Source: Komagataeibacter xylinus (GTDB lineage Bacteria > Pseudomonadota > Alphaproteobacteria > Acetobacterales > Acetobacteraceae). From it: a DNA stretch of 64,000 nucleotides. Each line of letters begins with the position of its first letter. Position 1 is the first letter of the stretch. The position numbers and the translations under genes are program-made. The stretch lies in NCBI RefSeq assembly GCF_009834365.1, contig NZ_CP041348.1:590001-654000 (forward strand), in the 5' to 3' direction. Positions 9,825-19,739 of the stretch are shown here, piece after piece. The notes beneath the pieces are model-generated. The model did not search any database, had not been told where the DNA came from, and was given only the letters and a program-made list of their open reading frames with translations.

Positions 9825-10847
9825 ATGGCTGTTAAAGTCGCAATAAACGGTTTTGGTCGCATTGGTCGCCTCGTGCTGCGTGGCATCATTGAAAGCGGGC
9901 GCACCGACGTGGTGCCGGTCGCGATCAATGACCTTGGCAGCGTGGCCGACAACGCACATCTGCTGTCCTATGACAGCGTGCACGGGCGCTTCCCCGCCGA
10001 GGTGAAGGTCGAGGGCAACCAGATCATCATCACCGCCAATGGCCGCACCTACGCGCCCATCACCGTCTCGGCCGAGGCCGACCCCACGAAGGTGCCCTTC
10101 AAGGGCGTGGACGTGGCCCTTGAATGCACCGGCCGCTTTACCGACAAGGGAAAGGCCGCCCAGCTGATCACGGCAGGCGCCCGCAAGGTGATCGTGTCCG
10201 CCCCGGCCTCGGGCGTGGATGCCACCATCGTCTATGGCGTGAACCAGGACGTGCTGACGCCTGACATGACCGTCATCTCGAATGCCTCATGCACCACCAA
10301 CTGCCTTGCCCCGGTAGCCAAGGTGCTTGATGATACGTTCGGCATCGAATGTGGCTACATGGTCACCATCCACTCCTACACCGGCGACCAGCGCACGGTG
10401 GACACGCTGCACAAGGACCTGCGCCGCGCACGCGGTGCCGCCCTGAACATGATCCCGACCTCGACCGGGGCCGCGCGCGCCGTGGGGCTGGTGCTGCCGC
10501 ACCTCAAGGGCCGGCTCGATGGCACCGCCATCCGCGTGCCGACCCCCAACGTGTCGCTCGTCTCGCTCGACTTCGTGCCCAAGAAGGCGCCTGCCTCCGT
10601 TGAAGAGGTCAACGAAGCCATGCGCAAGGCCGCCGAGTCGGGCCCGCTCAAGGGCATCCTTTCCTACAATACTGCTCCCCTGGTCAGCACCGACTTCAAC
10701 CACTCGCCCGCCTCCTCCACCTTTGACGCCACCCAGACGGCGGTGATCGATGGCGGCAAGCTGGTGCGCATCTGCAGCTGGTACGACAATGAGTGGGGCT
10801 TCTCCAACCGCATGGCCGACACGGCCGCCGCATTCGGGGCACTGTAA
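9825..10847 (+). CDS. gap: Glyceraldehyde-3-phosphate dehydrogenase
   Basis: 340 residues from the ATG at 9825, preceded by ACGGAG with a suitable spacing; earlier in-frame starts lack this and overlap the upstream stop. It oxidises glyceraldehyde-3-phosphate to 1,3-bisphosphoglycerate. Seen: nucleotide fold [14 protein letters not shown], Asp36 in AIND (typical of NAD rather than NADP preference), catalytic SNASCTTN with Cys156, [13 protein letters not shown], and [13 protein letters not shown] at the C-terminus. Its stop overlaps the pgk start (TAATG), so the two are translationally coupled. Confidence 0.97.
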   Translation: MAVKVAINGFGRIGRLVLRGIIESGRTDVVPVAINDLGSVADNAHLLSYDSVHGRFPAEVKVEGNQIIITANGRTYAPITVSAEADPTKVPFKGVDVALECTGRFTDKGKAAQLITAGARKVIVSAPASGVDATIVYGVNQDVLTPDMTVISNASCTTNCLAPVAKVLDDTFGIECGYMVTIHSYTGDQRTVDTLHKDLRRARGAALNMIPTSTGAARAVGLVLPHLKGRLDGTAIRVPTPNVSLVSLDFVPKKAPASVEEVNEAMRKAAESGPLKGILSYNTAPLVSTDFNHSPASSTFDATQTAVIDGGKLVRICSWYDNEWGFSNRMADTAAAFGAL

Positions 10848-12070
10848 TGAGTGCCGCAAGCTTCAAGACGCTGGATGACCTTGATGCCACGGGCAAGAAG
10901 GTTCTCCTGCGCGCTGATCTGAACGTTCCGGTGCGCAACGCCCAGATCACTGATGCAACCCGCATCCTGCGCCTGCTGCCCACCATTCAGGAACTGGCCC
11001 AGAAGGGGGCGAAGGTGATTGTTGTCAGTCACTTCGACCGCCCCAAGGGCAAGCCGGTGCCAGAAATGTCGCTCGGCCCCATTGCCGATGCGCTTGGCGA
11101 TGCGCTCGGCCGCCCGGTCACCTTTGTTGATGACTGCACCGGCCCCAAGGTGCAGCAGGCCGTTGATGCCATGCACGATGGCGACGTGGTGGTGCTGGAA
11201 AATACCCGCTTCTACCCCGGCGAGGAGCAGAACGACCCGGCCCTGGCCAAGGAATTCGCAGCGCTGGCCGACTATTACGTCAATGATGCCTTCTCCGCCG
11301 CCCACCGCGCCCATGCCTCGACCGAGGGCGTGGCCCGCCTGCTCCCTTCCTTTGCAGGCAGGCTGATGGAGACGGAACTCAACGCGCTCAACATCGCGCT
11401 TGAGAACCCCGCCCGCCCGGTGGGTGCCATCGTCGGCGGGGCCAAGATCTCGACCAAGCTCGACCTGATCGGCAACCTGCTTGAAAAAGTGGACGTGCTG
11501 ATCATTGGCGGCGCGATGGCCAATACCTTCCTTGCCGCACAGGGCGTGGATGTGGGCCGCTCGCTGCAGGAGGCCGAGATGCACGACACCGCGCGTGACA
11601 TCATGGCCAGGGCGAAGGAAAAGAACTGCACGATCATCCTGCCGGTTGATGTCGTGACCGCGACCGACTTCAAGGCGGATGTGCCCACGCGCACGGTGCC
11701 GGTCAGCGCCATTCCGGCTGATGCCATGGCGCTAGACGTGGGACCGGAAACGGTCAGGCTGATCAACGAGAAGCTCACCACGCTCAAGACGCTGGTCTGG
11801 AACGGCCCGCTTGGCGCGTTCGAGATCACGCCGTTCGATACGGCCACCAATGAAGTCGCCCGCGAAGTCGCCCGCCTGACCGATGCGGGCGCGCTCAAAA
11901 GCATTGCGGGCGGTGGGGATACGGTCTCCGCCCTGCGCCATGCGGGGGTGGAGAAGCATATCTCCTACATCTCGAGTGCGGGTGGTGCCTTCCTTGAATG
12001 GCTGGAAGGCAAGACCCTGCCCGGCATCATGGCGCTTGAAGCCGTGTTTGAGCGGGCCATGCCCATCTGA
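10847..12070 (+). CDS. pgk: Phosphoglycerate kinase
   Basis: 407 residues. It makes ATP from 1,3-bisphosphoglycerate in lower glycolysis, downstream of the Entner-Doudoroff pathway encoded elsewhere in the window. Seen: [11 protein letters not shown] at the N-terminus, [21 protein letters not shown], the hinge and nucleotide regions [31 protein letters not shown], and GGGDTVSAL near the C-terminus. The ATG overlaps the gap stop by one base (TAATG). An intrinsic terminator follows 29 bases after the stop and closes the operon. Confidence 0.97.
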   Translation: MSAASFKTLDDLDATGKKVLLRADLNVPVRNAQITDATRILRLLPTIQELAQKGAKVIVVSHFDRPKGKPVPEMSLGPIADALGDALGRPVTFVDDCTGPKVQQAVDAMHDGDVVVLENTRFYPGEEQNDPALAKEFAALADYYVNDAFSAAHRAHASTEGVARLLPSFAGRLMETELNALNIALENPARPVGAIVGGAKISTKLDLIGNLLEKVDVLIIGGAMANTFLAAQGVDVGRSLQEAEMHDTARDIMARAKEKNCTIILPVDVVTATDFKADVPTRTVPVSAIPADAMALDVGPETVRLINEKLTTLKTLVWNGPLGAFEITPFDTATNEVAREVARLTDAGALKSIAGGGDTVSALRHAGVEKHISYISSAGGAFLEWLEGKTLPGIMALEAVFERAMPI

Positions 12071-12098
12071 CAGGCCATGCAGTCATGACGTGAAGGAA

Positions 12099-12126
12099 GG
12101 GACCATCATCTGGTGGTCCCTTTTTT
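12099..12126 (+). terminator. Intrinsic terminator after pgk
   Basis: A perfect 7-bp stem GGGACCA / TGGTCCC with an 8-base loop is followed directly by six T. It ends the transketolase-like, gap, pgk operon. Confidence 0.85.
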
Positions 12127-12158
12127 CATGGGCGCGCCGCTTTTTTTCAAACAGCCGT

Positions 12159-12782
12159 TCAGTACCGCGACAGGCCCAGCCGCAGCCCGAAGCCGATGAA
12201 GACACAGCCGGTCAGGCGGTCCATCAGGCGTGCCGTCGCCCCCCGGCGCAGCAGGCGCGCGAAGGAATGCGCCATGCAGCCCACCACCACCAGCCATAGC
12301 AGGCTCACCCCTGCCTGCACGCCCGAGAGCACAAACAGATAGGGACCGACCTGCACATGCGCCGGCACGAATTGCGGCAGGAAGGAAATATAAAAGACCC
12401 CGATCTTGGGATTGAGCAGATTCTGGCACAGCCCACGCAGGAAATGGCCCCGTGGCGGCCCGCGCCGGACGGTATCAGGGGGCAGCATGTCACTGCGGGG
12501 CCGCAGCAGCATCTTCACCCCCATCCACAGCAGGTAGGCTGCGCCGCAGACACGGATCGCATCAAACGCCAAACGCGAGGCCGCAAGCAGCGCCCCCAGC
12601 CCGGTTGCGGCGGCAAGTCCCCACGCCAGGCAGCCACAGGCGATGCCCATGGCGGTTTCCACCCCTTTCCCCCACCCATCCCGCGAGGCCGTGCGCAGCA
12701 CGAGCGCCGTATCCAGACCGGGGGTCAGCGCCAGAATGAGGGCCGCAAGCACAAAGGAAAGAAGGGATTGCGAAACCGTCAC
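12159..12782 (-). CDS. LysE/RhtB-family amino acid exporter
   Basis: About 207 residues. I choose the GTG at 12782 because AGGAAG lies exactly six bases upstream; the ATG at 12797 overlaps that ribosome site. The family exports amino acids or their analogues through the inner membrane. Seen: an N-terminal membrane helix with the family motif LALTPGLDTALVL, then a positively charged loop RTASRDGWGKG, further hydrophobic helices (GIACGCLAWGLAAATGLGALL; GAAYLLWMGVKMLL), the motif NLLNPKIGVFYISFLPQF, and two C-terminal helices. Substrate cannot be told from sequence. It is convergent with pgk; no clear operon partner. Confidence 0.85.
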   Translation of the reverse strand: MTVSQSLLSFVLAALILALTPGLDTALVLRTASRDGWGKGVETAMGIACGCLAWGLAAATGLGALLAASRLAFDAIRVCGAAYLLWMGVKMLLRPRSDMLPPDTVRRGPPRGHFLRGLCQNLLNPKIGVFYISFLPQFVPAHVQVGPYLFVLSGVQAGVSLLWLVVVGCMAHSFARLLRRGATARLMDRLTGCVFIGFGLRLGLSRY

Positions 12783-12828
12783 GCTGGTCTTCCTCATGCC
12801 ATCGGGGCTGAAATTCCGCTGCTGCCGC

Positions 12829-13200
12829 CTAGCGGTTGTAGGGGTTGGTATCCACGCGCACGGCCTTGCCGGTGCGGTCGTAATACAGTACGGCGGTGCC
12901 GCGTTTCTCCGCGTAGCCATCCGGCTCGCCGGAGGGCGTCCAGAACAGCAGGCGGTTCACGTCTGGCTGTTCCTTGATGCGGTCACCCTTGGGAATGAAG
13001 CGGTACTGGCTGTAATCCATATGCAGGGTGGGCAGCGGCGGCTTTTTGGAAAGCTGGTGCATGGTGGCATGGCGCTGCGAGGCCTCGCCGGGGTCTTCAT
13101 TGCCTGCATCGGCATGACCGCTCTCCGCCATGGCCATACCTGGCGCGACAGCAGCGCCCAGCCACGCAGCAAGGACCAAATGCCGTAACCTGATAGACAT
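12829..13200 (-). CDS. Small secreted protein of unknown function
   Basis: About 123 residues from the ATG at 13200, which follows AAGG with nine bases of spacing. The N-terminus is a signal peptide (MSIRLRHLVLAAWLGAAVAPGMAMA, AMA cleavage site). The mature protein starts acidic (ESGHADAGNEDPGEA) and then has an aromatic stretch HMDYSQYRFIPKGDRIKEQ, a central LLFWTPSGEPDGYAEKRGTAVLYYD and ends DTNPYNR. No domain recognised. It lies 88 bases downstream of the large porin gene on the same strand, so the two may share a transcript and both act in the cell envelope. Confidence 0.6.
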   Translation of the reverse strand: MSIRLRHLVLAAWLGAAVAPGMAMAESGHADAGNEDPGEASQRHATMHQLSKKPPLPTLHMDYSQYRFIPKGDRIKEQPDVNRLLFWTPSGEPDGYAEKRGTAVLYYDRTGKAVRVDTNPYNR

Positions 13201-13288
13201 GAGCGCAGGCCTTTCCGTTCTTCCCGATTGCGGGGCCACCATCCCCCTTTTCCCGGCCTGACGCAATATCCGCCGTGGCACGCCTGCC

Positions 13289-15181
13289 TTACTGGAAAGG
13301 CAGGTAGCGGAAATCAAAGAAAATTTCGCTCAGGCTGGTCGTGGGCGCGCCGCCCATGCCACCCCATGTATGCACGCGCGAATAGGCCAGTTGCGTGCCA
13401 GCCTGCACCGTGCCGTACTGGCCGTGGATGAAACGGTACCATGCCCCGATGGTGAACTCCTCCACCGAGCGGATATTGGCCGTGCAGTTGCCCAGCGCGG
13501 CACTGACCGCATCGGAGGCCTCGGTCTCGCAGCCGGTATTGTTGGCCATGGGGTTGCCGTAACCATAAACCCCGCCATTTTCATCAAAATAACTGCGCCC
13601 CGAACGCTGCATGCCAAAATAGCCATACACGTCGATCGTTTTGTTGGGGTGCGCGATCACGCCTGCCGTGGTCTGCGCACTCGACAGCAGGGCGGGCGCG
13701 CCATTGGCACGCAGCGTGGCATCAGGCAGCAGCACCGAGCCGTAACGGCCAATGCCCTTGCCCGCCAGGCCAGCCAGCCGCACTTCCAGCCGGTGGGGAA
13801 TGACCGGCAGGATCATCGAGCCACCCACCCCCCAGGCAATGGCGGTGTGGTTCTCGCCCACGCCGTTGCTCATGACCGAACGGTCATGCGGGAAGTGGAC
13901 AACGCCCTCGACCTCGTAATGGCCCCATGAGGGGTCCCATGCCACCTTGCCAATGACGTCGGGCGCGATCTCGTTGGAATAGTTGGTGGTGGCGCTGCTC
14001 AGCCCCACGCCGTTCGAGCCAAGCTTGGCGTAGCCGCCGTTGGCCAGGCTGTATTCACCATTGTCACCCGCGGCAGAGAAGCCGGTGGTGTCATAGATGG
14101 TGGCCGGGTTCTCGATCGACAGGCCGGTCCACAGGCGGTGCTTGAGGAAGTCCTTGACGATGCGCACCTGCCACTGCCGCGACCAGGTCTGGCCCGCGAG
14201 GATGGAGGATTCAATCGTTTCGGGCAGGCTTTCCTGGCGGGGCACGATGCCCACGCGGTCCGGCGTGAGCATGGTCCAGGCCTGACCGATGAGGAAATGC
14301 AGGTCCGCACGCGAATCATCCAGCGTCAGGTAAGCCTGCCGCAGCCGGGGCACGTAGGAATTGCTCTCGTACGGGTTGGTGGTCTCGGCACTCGCGCCAA
14401 AATCGGTTTCAACAAAGCCCGCCACGGTCAGATGCGGGTTGAGCTGCCCGCGCGCCATGAGCGAGAAACGCGAATACCGCGCATCGCCATTGAAGTTGGT
14501 GGTGTGGAAGTTCGAGCTGTTGCGGAAGGGAATGGCGTTCCAGTAGTTGAAGATGCCCGATGAAACCTGACGGTTCTCGACCAGCGCCGCCGCATCGAAA
14601 AACCCGCCAAGGATAATCGCCACCGGGCCAAGGTGGAACACCTTGCTGCCCAGCGCACCCGCCGACTGCGCGCCCACCGTCTCGCGGTTATGGGGGCCGA
14701 CATTGTTGTTGGCCATGTGCGAGATCAGGTCTTCCTCGCGGTGCGCCACCACGGATTCAACCGTAGGCTGGTCACCAAGTGCGGATGTGGGGTCGGAATA
14801 GCCGCCAATATGGGGGCGGCCCGCCAGTTCGCCGCCTGCCACCGCCTGCTGCGTTGCATGGCCTTCCACCGGCACCCAGCCGCCGCGCACATGCCCGCCC
14901 GAGCCCGTGACCTCAAGCGGATGGCCCGCGCTGCCACTACCTGCCGCCGACGTGCCGCCAAGGCGGGCGCGATGCTGGGCGATCTGCTGGTGCATGGCGG
15001 CGAGTTCGTTCTGCAGGGCCTGCTGCTGCTGCTGCAGGTGGGCCATCTGGCGTTCCATGATATCCAGCGATTCGGGGTCCTCATCGCCCCATGCGGCGGC
15101 CATGGGCACCAGAACGGAACACAGCATGAGCAGGCTGGCCAGACGGCCGGCAGGCTTGCCGGAGAGGAACGGAATCTGCAT
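13289..15181 (-). CDS. Large outer-membrane porin, DcaP-like
   Basis: 630 residues. A signal peptide (MQIPFLSGKPAGRLASLLMLCSVLVPMAAAWG) is followed by a Gln-rich coiled coil at about 42-75 (MERQMAHLQQQQQALQNELA), a Gly-rich linker, and a long beta-barrel-like C-terminal region with alternating hydrophobic and polar residues (FSLMARGQLNPHLTVAGFVETDFGA; LRQAYLTLDDSRADLHFLIGQ). It ends in Phe (FFDFRYLPFQ), as outer-membrane barrels usually do. N-terminal coiled coil plus barrel resembles DcaP-type trimeric porins; that name is an inference from architecture. Substrate unknown. Confidence 0.7.
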   Translation of the reverse strand: MQIPFLSGKPAGRLASLLMLCSVLVPMAAAWGDEDPESLDIMERQMAHLQQQQQALQNELAAMHQQIAQHRARLGGTSAAGSGSAGHPLEVTGSGGHVRGGWVPVEGHATQQAVAGGELAGRPHIGGYSDPTSALGDQPTVESVVAHREEDLISHMANNNVGPHNRETVGAQSAGALGSKVFHLGPVAIILGGFFDAAALVENRQVSSGIFNYWNAIPFRNSSNFHTTNFNGDARYSRFSLMARGQLNPHLTVAGFVETDFGASAETTNPYESNSYVPRLRQAYLTLDDSRADLHFLIGQAWTMLTPDRVGIVPRQESLPETIESSILAGQTWSRQWQVRIVKDFLKHRLWTGLSIENPATIYDTTGFSAAGDNGEYSLANGGYAKLGSNGVGLSSATTNYSNEIAPDVIGKVAWDPSWGHYEVEGVVHFPHDRSVMSNGVGENHTAIAWGVGGSMILPVIPHRLEVRLAGLAGKGIGRYGSVLLPDATLRANGAPALLSSAQTTAGVIAHPNKTIDVYGYFGMQRSGRSYFDENGGVYGYGNPMANNTGCETEASDAVSAALGNCTANIRSVEEFTIGAWYRFIHGQYGTVQAGTQLAYSRVHTWGGMGGAPTTSLSEIFFDFRYLPFQ

Positions 15182-15343
15182 GTATCGCCAGAAGGCCCCA
15201 GAACAGGTTTAAGACAGGATGTGACAAAACATGTCCGGCAGGCCGGGTAAATGATAATTTGTTTTAATAAGTCATGATCCGCCGCGCCGTGCTGTTTGTG
15301 CCACGCGCTTCGTGGCGGAATACAGCGCTGCGTGCCGCCAATG

Positions 15344-15988
15344 TTACAAAATGTCAGGACGGCGGGCCGTCAGCGCCATGACCGCATCCTTCCAGAACAT
15401 GTCCTCCGGCGCGGGGGTCACGCTGCCGGTATCCACCGGGCCGAAACCCGCGCGCTGCAGCAGCACGCCAAGCATGCGCCCGCGATCATCGGGTTCAAGC
15501 GCCTGCCACAGCGCCGTGGCCTTTTGCGGTATGAAGCGCGTGCCATATGTAATGATGATCAGGCCACCGGGTTGCAGCACGCGCGCAATTTCACGAAACA
15601 CCTGCACCGGCTGGCGCAGGTAGGGCACCACATCGCACACAAGCGCGGCATCCATGCTTTCATCAGCGAGCGGCAGGTCGGGGGTTTCGTTGATGTCCTC
15701 CACCACTCGGTCGGTCAGGCGGGTATTGGCATCAAGCGCCTGCGCGTTCACGCCGATGCCGATCACGCTGTCGAATTCCATGTCGGGCGGCAGGTGGCTG
15801 TCAGGGCCTGCCATCAGGTCGAGAATGTTGCCATCCTCGGGCAGGAGCGTGCGATAGAGCGCCGTGATGGCCGTCTGCGCACCCTGATCGAGCAGGGGGC
15901 CGGTAGGTCTGCGCGAATAGAACAGCGTATCGGACTCAGCCGAGGCGACGGTGAAGGAATGCGGGTGAAACCCGTGCAGGTCGTTCAT
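15344..15988 (-). CDS. SAM-dependent class I methyltransferase
   Basis: About 214 residues from the ATG at 15988; an upstream in-frame ATG at 16048 is possible, and neither has a strong ribosome site. Rossmann methyltransferase features: motif I-like NILDLMAGPDSHLP, a second strand DSVIGIGVNAQAL, the motif LPLADESMDAALVCDVVPYL, and EIARVLQPGGLIIITYG. Motif I lacks the usual Gly-rich loop, having AGPDSH instead. The group resembles uncharacterised type-11 methyltransferases; no substrate can be named. It is divergent from gloA. Confidence 0.7.
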   Translation of the reverse strand: MNDLHGFHPHSFTVASAESDTLFYSRRPTGPLLDQGAQTAITALYRTLLPEDGNILDLMAGPDSHLPPDMEFDSVIGIGVNAQALDANTRLTDRVVEDINETPDLPLADESMDAALVCDVVPYLRQPVQVFREIARVLQPGGLIIITYGTRFIPQKATALWQALEPDDRGRMLGVLLQRAGFGPVDTGSVTPAPEDMFWKDAVMALTARRPDIL

Positions 15989-16074
15989 GAATGTGCCAGA
16001 CAGTGCAGGTGTAACAATGCGATACGGGGTGGGCGTATCACGCCCCATGCCGTGGAGAACAGGAGAAAAGCCGA

Positions 16075-16476
16075 ATGGCCCGTATGATCCATTCCATGAT
16101 CCGCGTGCTTGATGAAGCCGCGAGCCTTGCCTTCTATGAAACCGCCTTCGGCCTGAAAGTGGCCGACCGGCTTGTTTTTGATAGCTTCAGCCTTATCTAC
16201 CTGTCGAATGATGAACAGACATTCGAGCTGGAACTGACCGTAAACCACGGCCGCACAAAGCCCTATGATCTTGGTGATGGCTATGGCCACCTTGCCGTGT
16301 CGGTGGCCGATGTGGATGCCGAGCATGCCCGGCTGACAGAGGCCGGCCTTGCCCCGCTGGCCGTGAAGGACATGGCCTGTGGCGAGCGGTTCGTGGGCAG
16401 GTTCTTCTTCATCACCGACCCCGATGGCTACAGGATCGAGGTGCTGCAGCGCGGAAAGCCGGGGCGTTTTATCTGA
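16075..16476 (+). CDS. gloA: Glyoxalase I (lactoylglutathione lyase)
   Basis: 133 residues, close to the 135 of E. coli GloA. It converts the methylglyoxal-glutathione hemithioacetal to S-lactoylglutathione in the cytoplasm. The four expected metal ligands are visible: His6 (MIHSMIRV), Glu53 (FELELTVN), His72 (GYGHLAVSV) and Glu122 (DPDGYRIEVLQ). The NHG...GYGH pattern is the Ni-type class. A good ribosome site (AGGAG with eight bases of spacing) precedes the ATG. It lies just ahead of dapF on the same strand. Confidence 0.92.
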   Translation: MARMIHSMIRVLDEAASLAFYETAFGLKVADRLVFDSFSLIYLSNDEQTFELELTVNHGRTKPYDLGDGYGHLAVSVADVDAEHARLTEAGLAPLAVKDMACGERFVGRFFFITDPDGYRIEVLQRGKPGRFI

Positions 16477-16549
16477 TCGGGCTTGCAAGCGGGCGCGGGC
16501 GGTGTCATCCCGCTCGCATAAAGGGGTAGCGAACCGCTATACAGGACGG

Positions 16550-17374
16550 ATGATGACCGGTTTTTTGAAAATGCACGGGCTGGGCAATGATTTTGTGGTG
16601 GTGGATGAGCGCGCGCAGCGCCATGACCTCACGCCTGCCCGCATTGCCGCCCTGTCCGACCGGCACACCGGCATTGGCTGCGACCAGTTCGTGATCCTGC
16701 GCCCGGCCTGTGCCGAGGGAGCGGATGTGTTCGTACGCTTTTTCAACGCCGATGGCTCGGAAGCCGGTGCCTGCGGCAACGCCTCGCGCTGTGTGGCCGA
16801 CCTTGTGGCGCGTGAGAGCGGTCGCACCAGCGTTGGCTTGCAGACCCGCGCGGGCGTGCTGCCCGCCACCATCATCCGCCCCGGCATGGTTACGGTGGAT
16901 ATGGGCGTGCCCGCTCAGGGTTGGGAAGATGTACCGCTGGCCGAAGCCATGGACACGCTTTACCTGCCCATTGCAGGCGACCCGGCGGCGGTGTCGATGG
17001 GTAACCCGCATGCGACCTTCTTCCTGCCCACGCCCGATGCGGTGAACCCGTGCGTGGCGGGGCCGGAACTCGAGCACCACCCGCTTTTTCCCCAGCGCGC
17101 CAATATCGGCTTTGCCCATGTCACAGCACCTGATGCCATGCGCCTGCGCGTATGGGAGCGTGGCAGCGGGCTGACACGCGCCTGTGGCTCGGGTGCCTGC
17201 GCCGCCGTGGTCAACGCCATACGGCGCGGACTGGTCGGGCGCACCTGCACCGTGGCGGTGGATGGCGGCGAACTGAACATTACGTGGCGCGAGGCCGATG
17301 GCCACGTGCTCATGACCGGCCCCGCCGTGACCAGCTTTACGGGCCATTTCAACCCTGAAGACTATCCCCGATGA
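16550..17374 (+). CDS. dapF: Diaminopimelate epimerase
   Basis: 274 residues. It interconverts LL- and meso-diaminopimelate for lysine and peptidoglycan synthesis. Seen: FLKMHGLGNDFVVVD at the N-terminus, the two catalytic Cys in GACGNASR (Cys75) and TRACGSGACAA (Cys212), and SMGNPHATFF. Two consecutive ATGs (16550 and 16553) follow AGGACGG; the second has better spacing. The stop overlaps the start of mtaB by ATGA, so dapF-mtaB-ftsY form one coupled operon. Confidence 0.95.
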   Translation: MMTGFLKMHGLGNDFVVVDERAQRHDLTPARIAALSDRHTGIGCDQFVILRPACAEGADVFVRFFNADGSEAGACGNASRCVADLVARESGRTSVGLQTRAGVLPATIIRPGMVTVDMGVPAQGWEDVPLAEAMDTLYLPIAGDPAAVSMGNPHATFFLPTPDAVNPCVAGPELEHHPLFPQRANIGFAHVTAPDAMRLRVWERGSGLTRACGSGACAAVVNAIRRGLVGRTCTVAVDGGELNITWREADGHVLMTGPAVTSFTGHFNPEDYPR

Positions 17375-18618
17375 CCAAGCCCGAAATCCTGACCTTCGGC
17401 TGCCGCCTCAACACCTATGAGAGCGAGGTGATGCGCAGCCATGCCGCGGGGCTGGACAATGTAGTGATCGTGAACACCTGCGCGGTCACGGGCGAGGCCG
17501 AGCGGCAGGCACGCCAGGCCGTGCGCCGCGCCCACCGCGAGCGCCCCGATGCCCGCATTGTGGTGACCGGCTGCGCCGCCCAGATCGACCCCGAGCGCTG
17601 GGCGGCCCTGCCCGGCGTAACCCGCGTGCTGGGCAACCGCGAGAAGCTTGAAGCCGCAAGCTGGAGCGAGATGGCGCTGGGCGAAGGCCATGCCGTGTCC
17701 GACATCATGGCCGCGCGAGAGACAGCGCCGCATCTGGTCACCGAGTTTGCCGGGCGCACCCGCGCATTTGTCGAGGTGCAGCAGGGCTGCGACCATCGCT
17801 GCACCTTCTGCATCATTCCCTTTGGTCGCGGGCCGTCGCGCTCGGTGCCGGTGGGGGCTGTGGTGGAGCAGGTGCGCGCCCTTGTGCAATCGGGCTACCG
17901 CGAGGTGGTGCTGACCGGGGTGGATATTACATCATGGGGGCATGACCTGCCGGGCAAGCCGCTGCTGGGGCAGTTGTGCCGCAGGCTGCTTGCGCTCGTG
18001 CCCGAACTCGAGCGGCTGCGCCTCTCCTCGGTTGATCCGGTGGAGATTGACGAAGATATCTGGAAACTGCTCGAGGCCGAGCCGCGCTTCATGCCTTACC
18101 TGCACCTGTCGTTGCAGGCGGGGAGCGACATCATCCTCAAGCGCATGAAGCGCCGCCACCTCACGGCCGATGCCGCCGCTGTCGTGGCGCGCGCGCGGGC
18201 GCTCAGGCCCGATATCGGCATCGGGGCGGACATCATTGCAGGCTTCCCGACCGAGGATGATGCGTTGTTTGAACAGACACTCGAATTCGTGCGGGCCAAC
18301 GCCCTGCCCTACCTGCATGTCTTCCCCTATAGTGAACGCCCCGGCACGCCTGCGGCGCGCATGCCCGCCATTGCGGTGCCCGAGCGCAAGGCGCGCGCGG
18401 CACGCCTGCGCGCGGTAGGGGCGGAGGCGGCACGCGCGTTTCATGAACGCCTGCGCGGGCGCACCCTGCGCGTGCTGATGGAAACCGACACGGCGGGCCA
18501 TTCGGAAGAATTCGCGCCCGTGCGGCTGGCGCAAGGTGCTGTGTCGGGTGCGGGGCGGATCGAGACGGTGCGCCCGGTGGCGGTTGACGATAACGGACTG
18601 GTGGCGGAAATTCTCTGA
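17371..18618 (+). CDS. mtaB: tRNA t6A37 methylthiotransferase MtaB
   Basis: 415 residues. This radical SAM enzyme adds a methylthio group to t6A at position 37 of ANN-decoding tRNAs. Seen: the N-terminal MTTase domain with three cluster Cys (Cys11 in GCRLNTYE, Cys37 in NTCAVT, Cys68 in TGCAAQ), and the radical SAM motif CDHRCTFC at 140-147 followed by IIPFGRGPSRS. CRLN and GRGPSRS distinguish MtaB from MiaB and RimO. The C-terminus has a TRAM-like region. Its ATG overlaps the dapF stop and it ends one base before the ftsY ATG. Confidence 0.93.
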   Translation: MTKPEILTFGCRLNTYESEVMRSHAAGLDNVVIVNTCAVTGEAERQARQAVRRAHRERPDARIVVTGCAAQIDPERWAALPGVTRVLGNREKLEAASWSEMALGEGHAVSDIMAARETAPHLVTEFAGRTRAFVEVQQGCDHRCTFCIIPFGRGPSRSVPVGAVVEQVRALVQSGYREVVLTGVDITSWGHDLPGKPLLGQLCRRLLALVPELERLRLSSVDPVEIDEDIWKLLEAEPRFMPYLHLSLQAGSDIILKRMKRRHLTADAAAVVARARALRPDIGIGADIIAGFPTEDDALFEQTLEFVRANALPYLHVFPYSERPGTPAARMPAIAVPERKARAARLRAVGAEAARAFHERLRGRTLRVLMETDTAGHSEEFAPVRLAQGAVSGAGRIETVRPVAVDDNGLVAEIL

Positions 18619-18619
18619 T

Positions 18620-19618
18620 ATGGCTCTTGGCTTCTTCTCACGTCTCAAGGCGGGGCTTTCGCGCTCCACGCAGAAACTCAGCGGCGGGCTGACCGCCGTC
18701 TTTACCCGGCGCAAGCTTGATGACCAGGCGCTCGAGGATCTGGAAGACCTGCTGATTTCCGCCGATCTCGGCCCCAGCGTTGCGGGCAAGGTGATCGAAT
18801 CCTTCCGCCGCTCCAAATTCGGCAAGGAAGTGACAGATGAGGAAGTGCGCCAGGCCCTGGCCGAGGAAATTGCCAACATCCTCCAGCCCGTCGCCATTCC
18901 GTTCGAGCCTGACCCGAAGCACAAGCCGCATGTAGTGCTGGTGGTGGGCGTGAACGGCACCGGCAAGACCACCACCATTGGCAAGATGGCCCGCTATTAT
19001 GGCGAGCAGGGCAAGAAGGTGATGATGGTGGCAGGCGATACGTTCCGCGCTGCCGCCGTCGAGCAGCTTCAGGTCTGGGGCGAGCGCACTGGCGTGCCGG
19101 TGATTGCGGGCAAGCCCAATGCCGATGCGGCGGGGCTCGCGTTCGAGGCGCTGAAGCGCGCCACAGCGGAAGGCGCCGACCTGCTTTTAGTCGACACCGC
19201 AGGCCGCCTGCACAACAAGAGCGCGCTGATGGAGGAACTGGCCAAGATCATCCGCGTCATGCGCAAGTTTGATGAAACGGCTCCGCATTCCGTGCTGCTG
19301 GTGCTCGATGCCACCACCGGGCAGAACGCGGTGGAGCAGGTGCGGGTGTTCAAGGAACTGGTCAATGTGACCGGCCTTGTGGTGACCAAGCTCGATGGCT
19401 CGGCGCGTGGCGGCATTGTGGTCGCACTGGCCGATGCGTTCGGCCTGCCGGTACATCTGGTGGGTGTAGGCGAACAGGCCGAGGATCTGCGCCCCTTCTC
19501 TGCCGAAGCCTTTGCCAAGGGGCTGGTGGGTGATTCCATCAAGGTGGTTGAACGCGACGATGCCCCCGCTACCGAAGCGGACGAGACGCCCGAAGCCGGT
19601 CAGCCTCCGGCGCAGTAA
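18620..19618 (+). CDS. ftsY: Signal recognition particle receptor FtsY
   Basis: 332 residues. The SRP receptor GTPase docks ribosome-nascent chain complexes at the inner membrane. Seen: an N domain (DDQALEDLEDLLISADLGPSVAGK), G1 loop GVNGTGKTTTIGKMA, DTFRAAAVEQL, DTAGRLHNK, TKLDGSARGG and the closing GVGEQAEDLRPFSAE. It lacks the long acidic A domain of E. coli FtsY, as is usual in Alphaproteobacteria, and has a short basic amphipathic N-terminus (FFSRLKAGLSRS). It follows mtaB with one base between stop and start. Repeat copy 3 follows the stop. Confidence 0.96.
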   Translation: MALGFFSRLKAGLSRSTQKLSGGLTAVFTRRKLDDQALEDLEDLLISADLGPSVAGKVIESFRRSKFGKEVTDEEVRQALAEEIANILQPVAIPFEPDPKHKPHVVLVVGVNGTGKTTTIGKMARYYGEQGKKVMMVAGDTFRAAAVEQLQVWGERTGVPVIAGKPNADAAGLAFEALKRATAEGADLLLVDTAGRLHNKSALMEELAKIIRVMRKFDETAPHSVLLVLDATTGQNAVEQVRVFKELVNVTGLVVTKLDGSARGGIVVALADAFGLPVHLVGVGEQAEDLRPFSAEAFAKGLVGDSIKVVERDDAPATEADETPEAGQPPAQ

Positions 19619-19652
19619 TGTCCGCGCCCCGGCTTTTGGGGATAACAGATCA

Positions 19653-19733
19653 AAGTTTCGGGGTGCCGCCTTTTTTCAAAGGGGGCGGCATTCTTTGAAG
19701 CTTTTTGAAAAAAGCTTCACCAAAAACTTCTTT
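19653..19733 (+). repeat. Intergenic Y-shaped repeat, copy 3
   Basis: Full-length copy close to consensus: AAGTTTCGGGGT arm, hairpin GCCGCC TTTTTTCAAAGG GGCGGC, hairpin GAAGCTTTTTGAAAAAAGCTTC and closing arm ACCAAAAACTT. It starts 35 bases after the ftsY stop. Confidence 0.8.
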
Positions 19734-19739
19734 ATGATT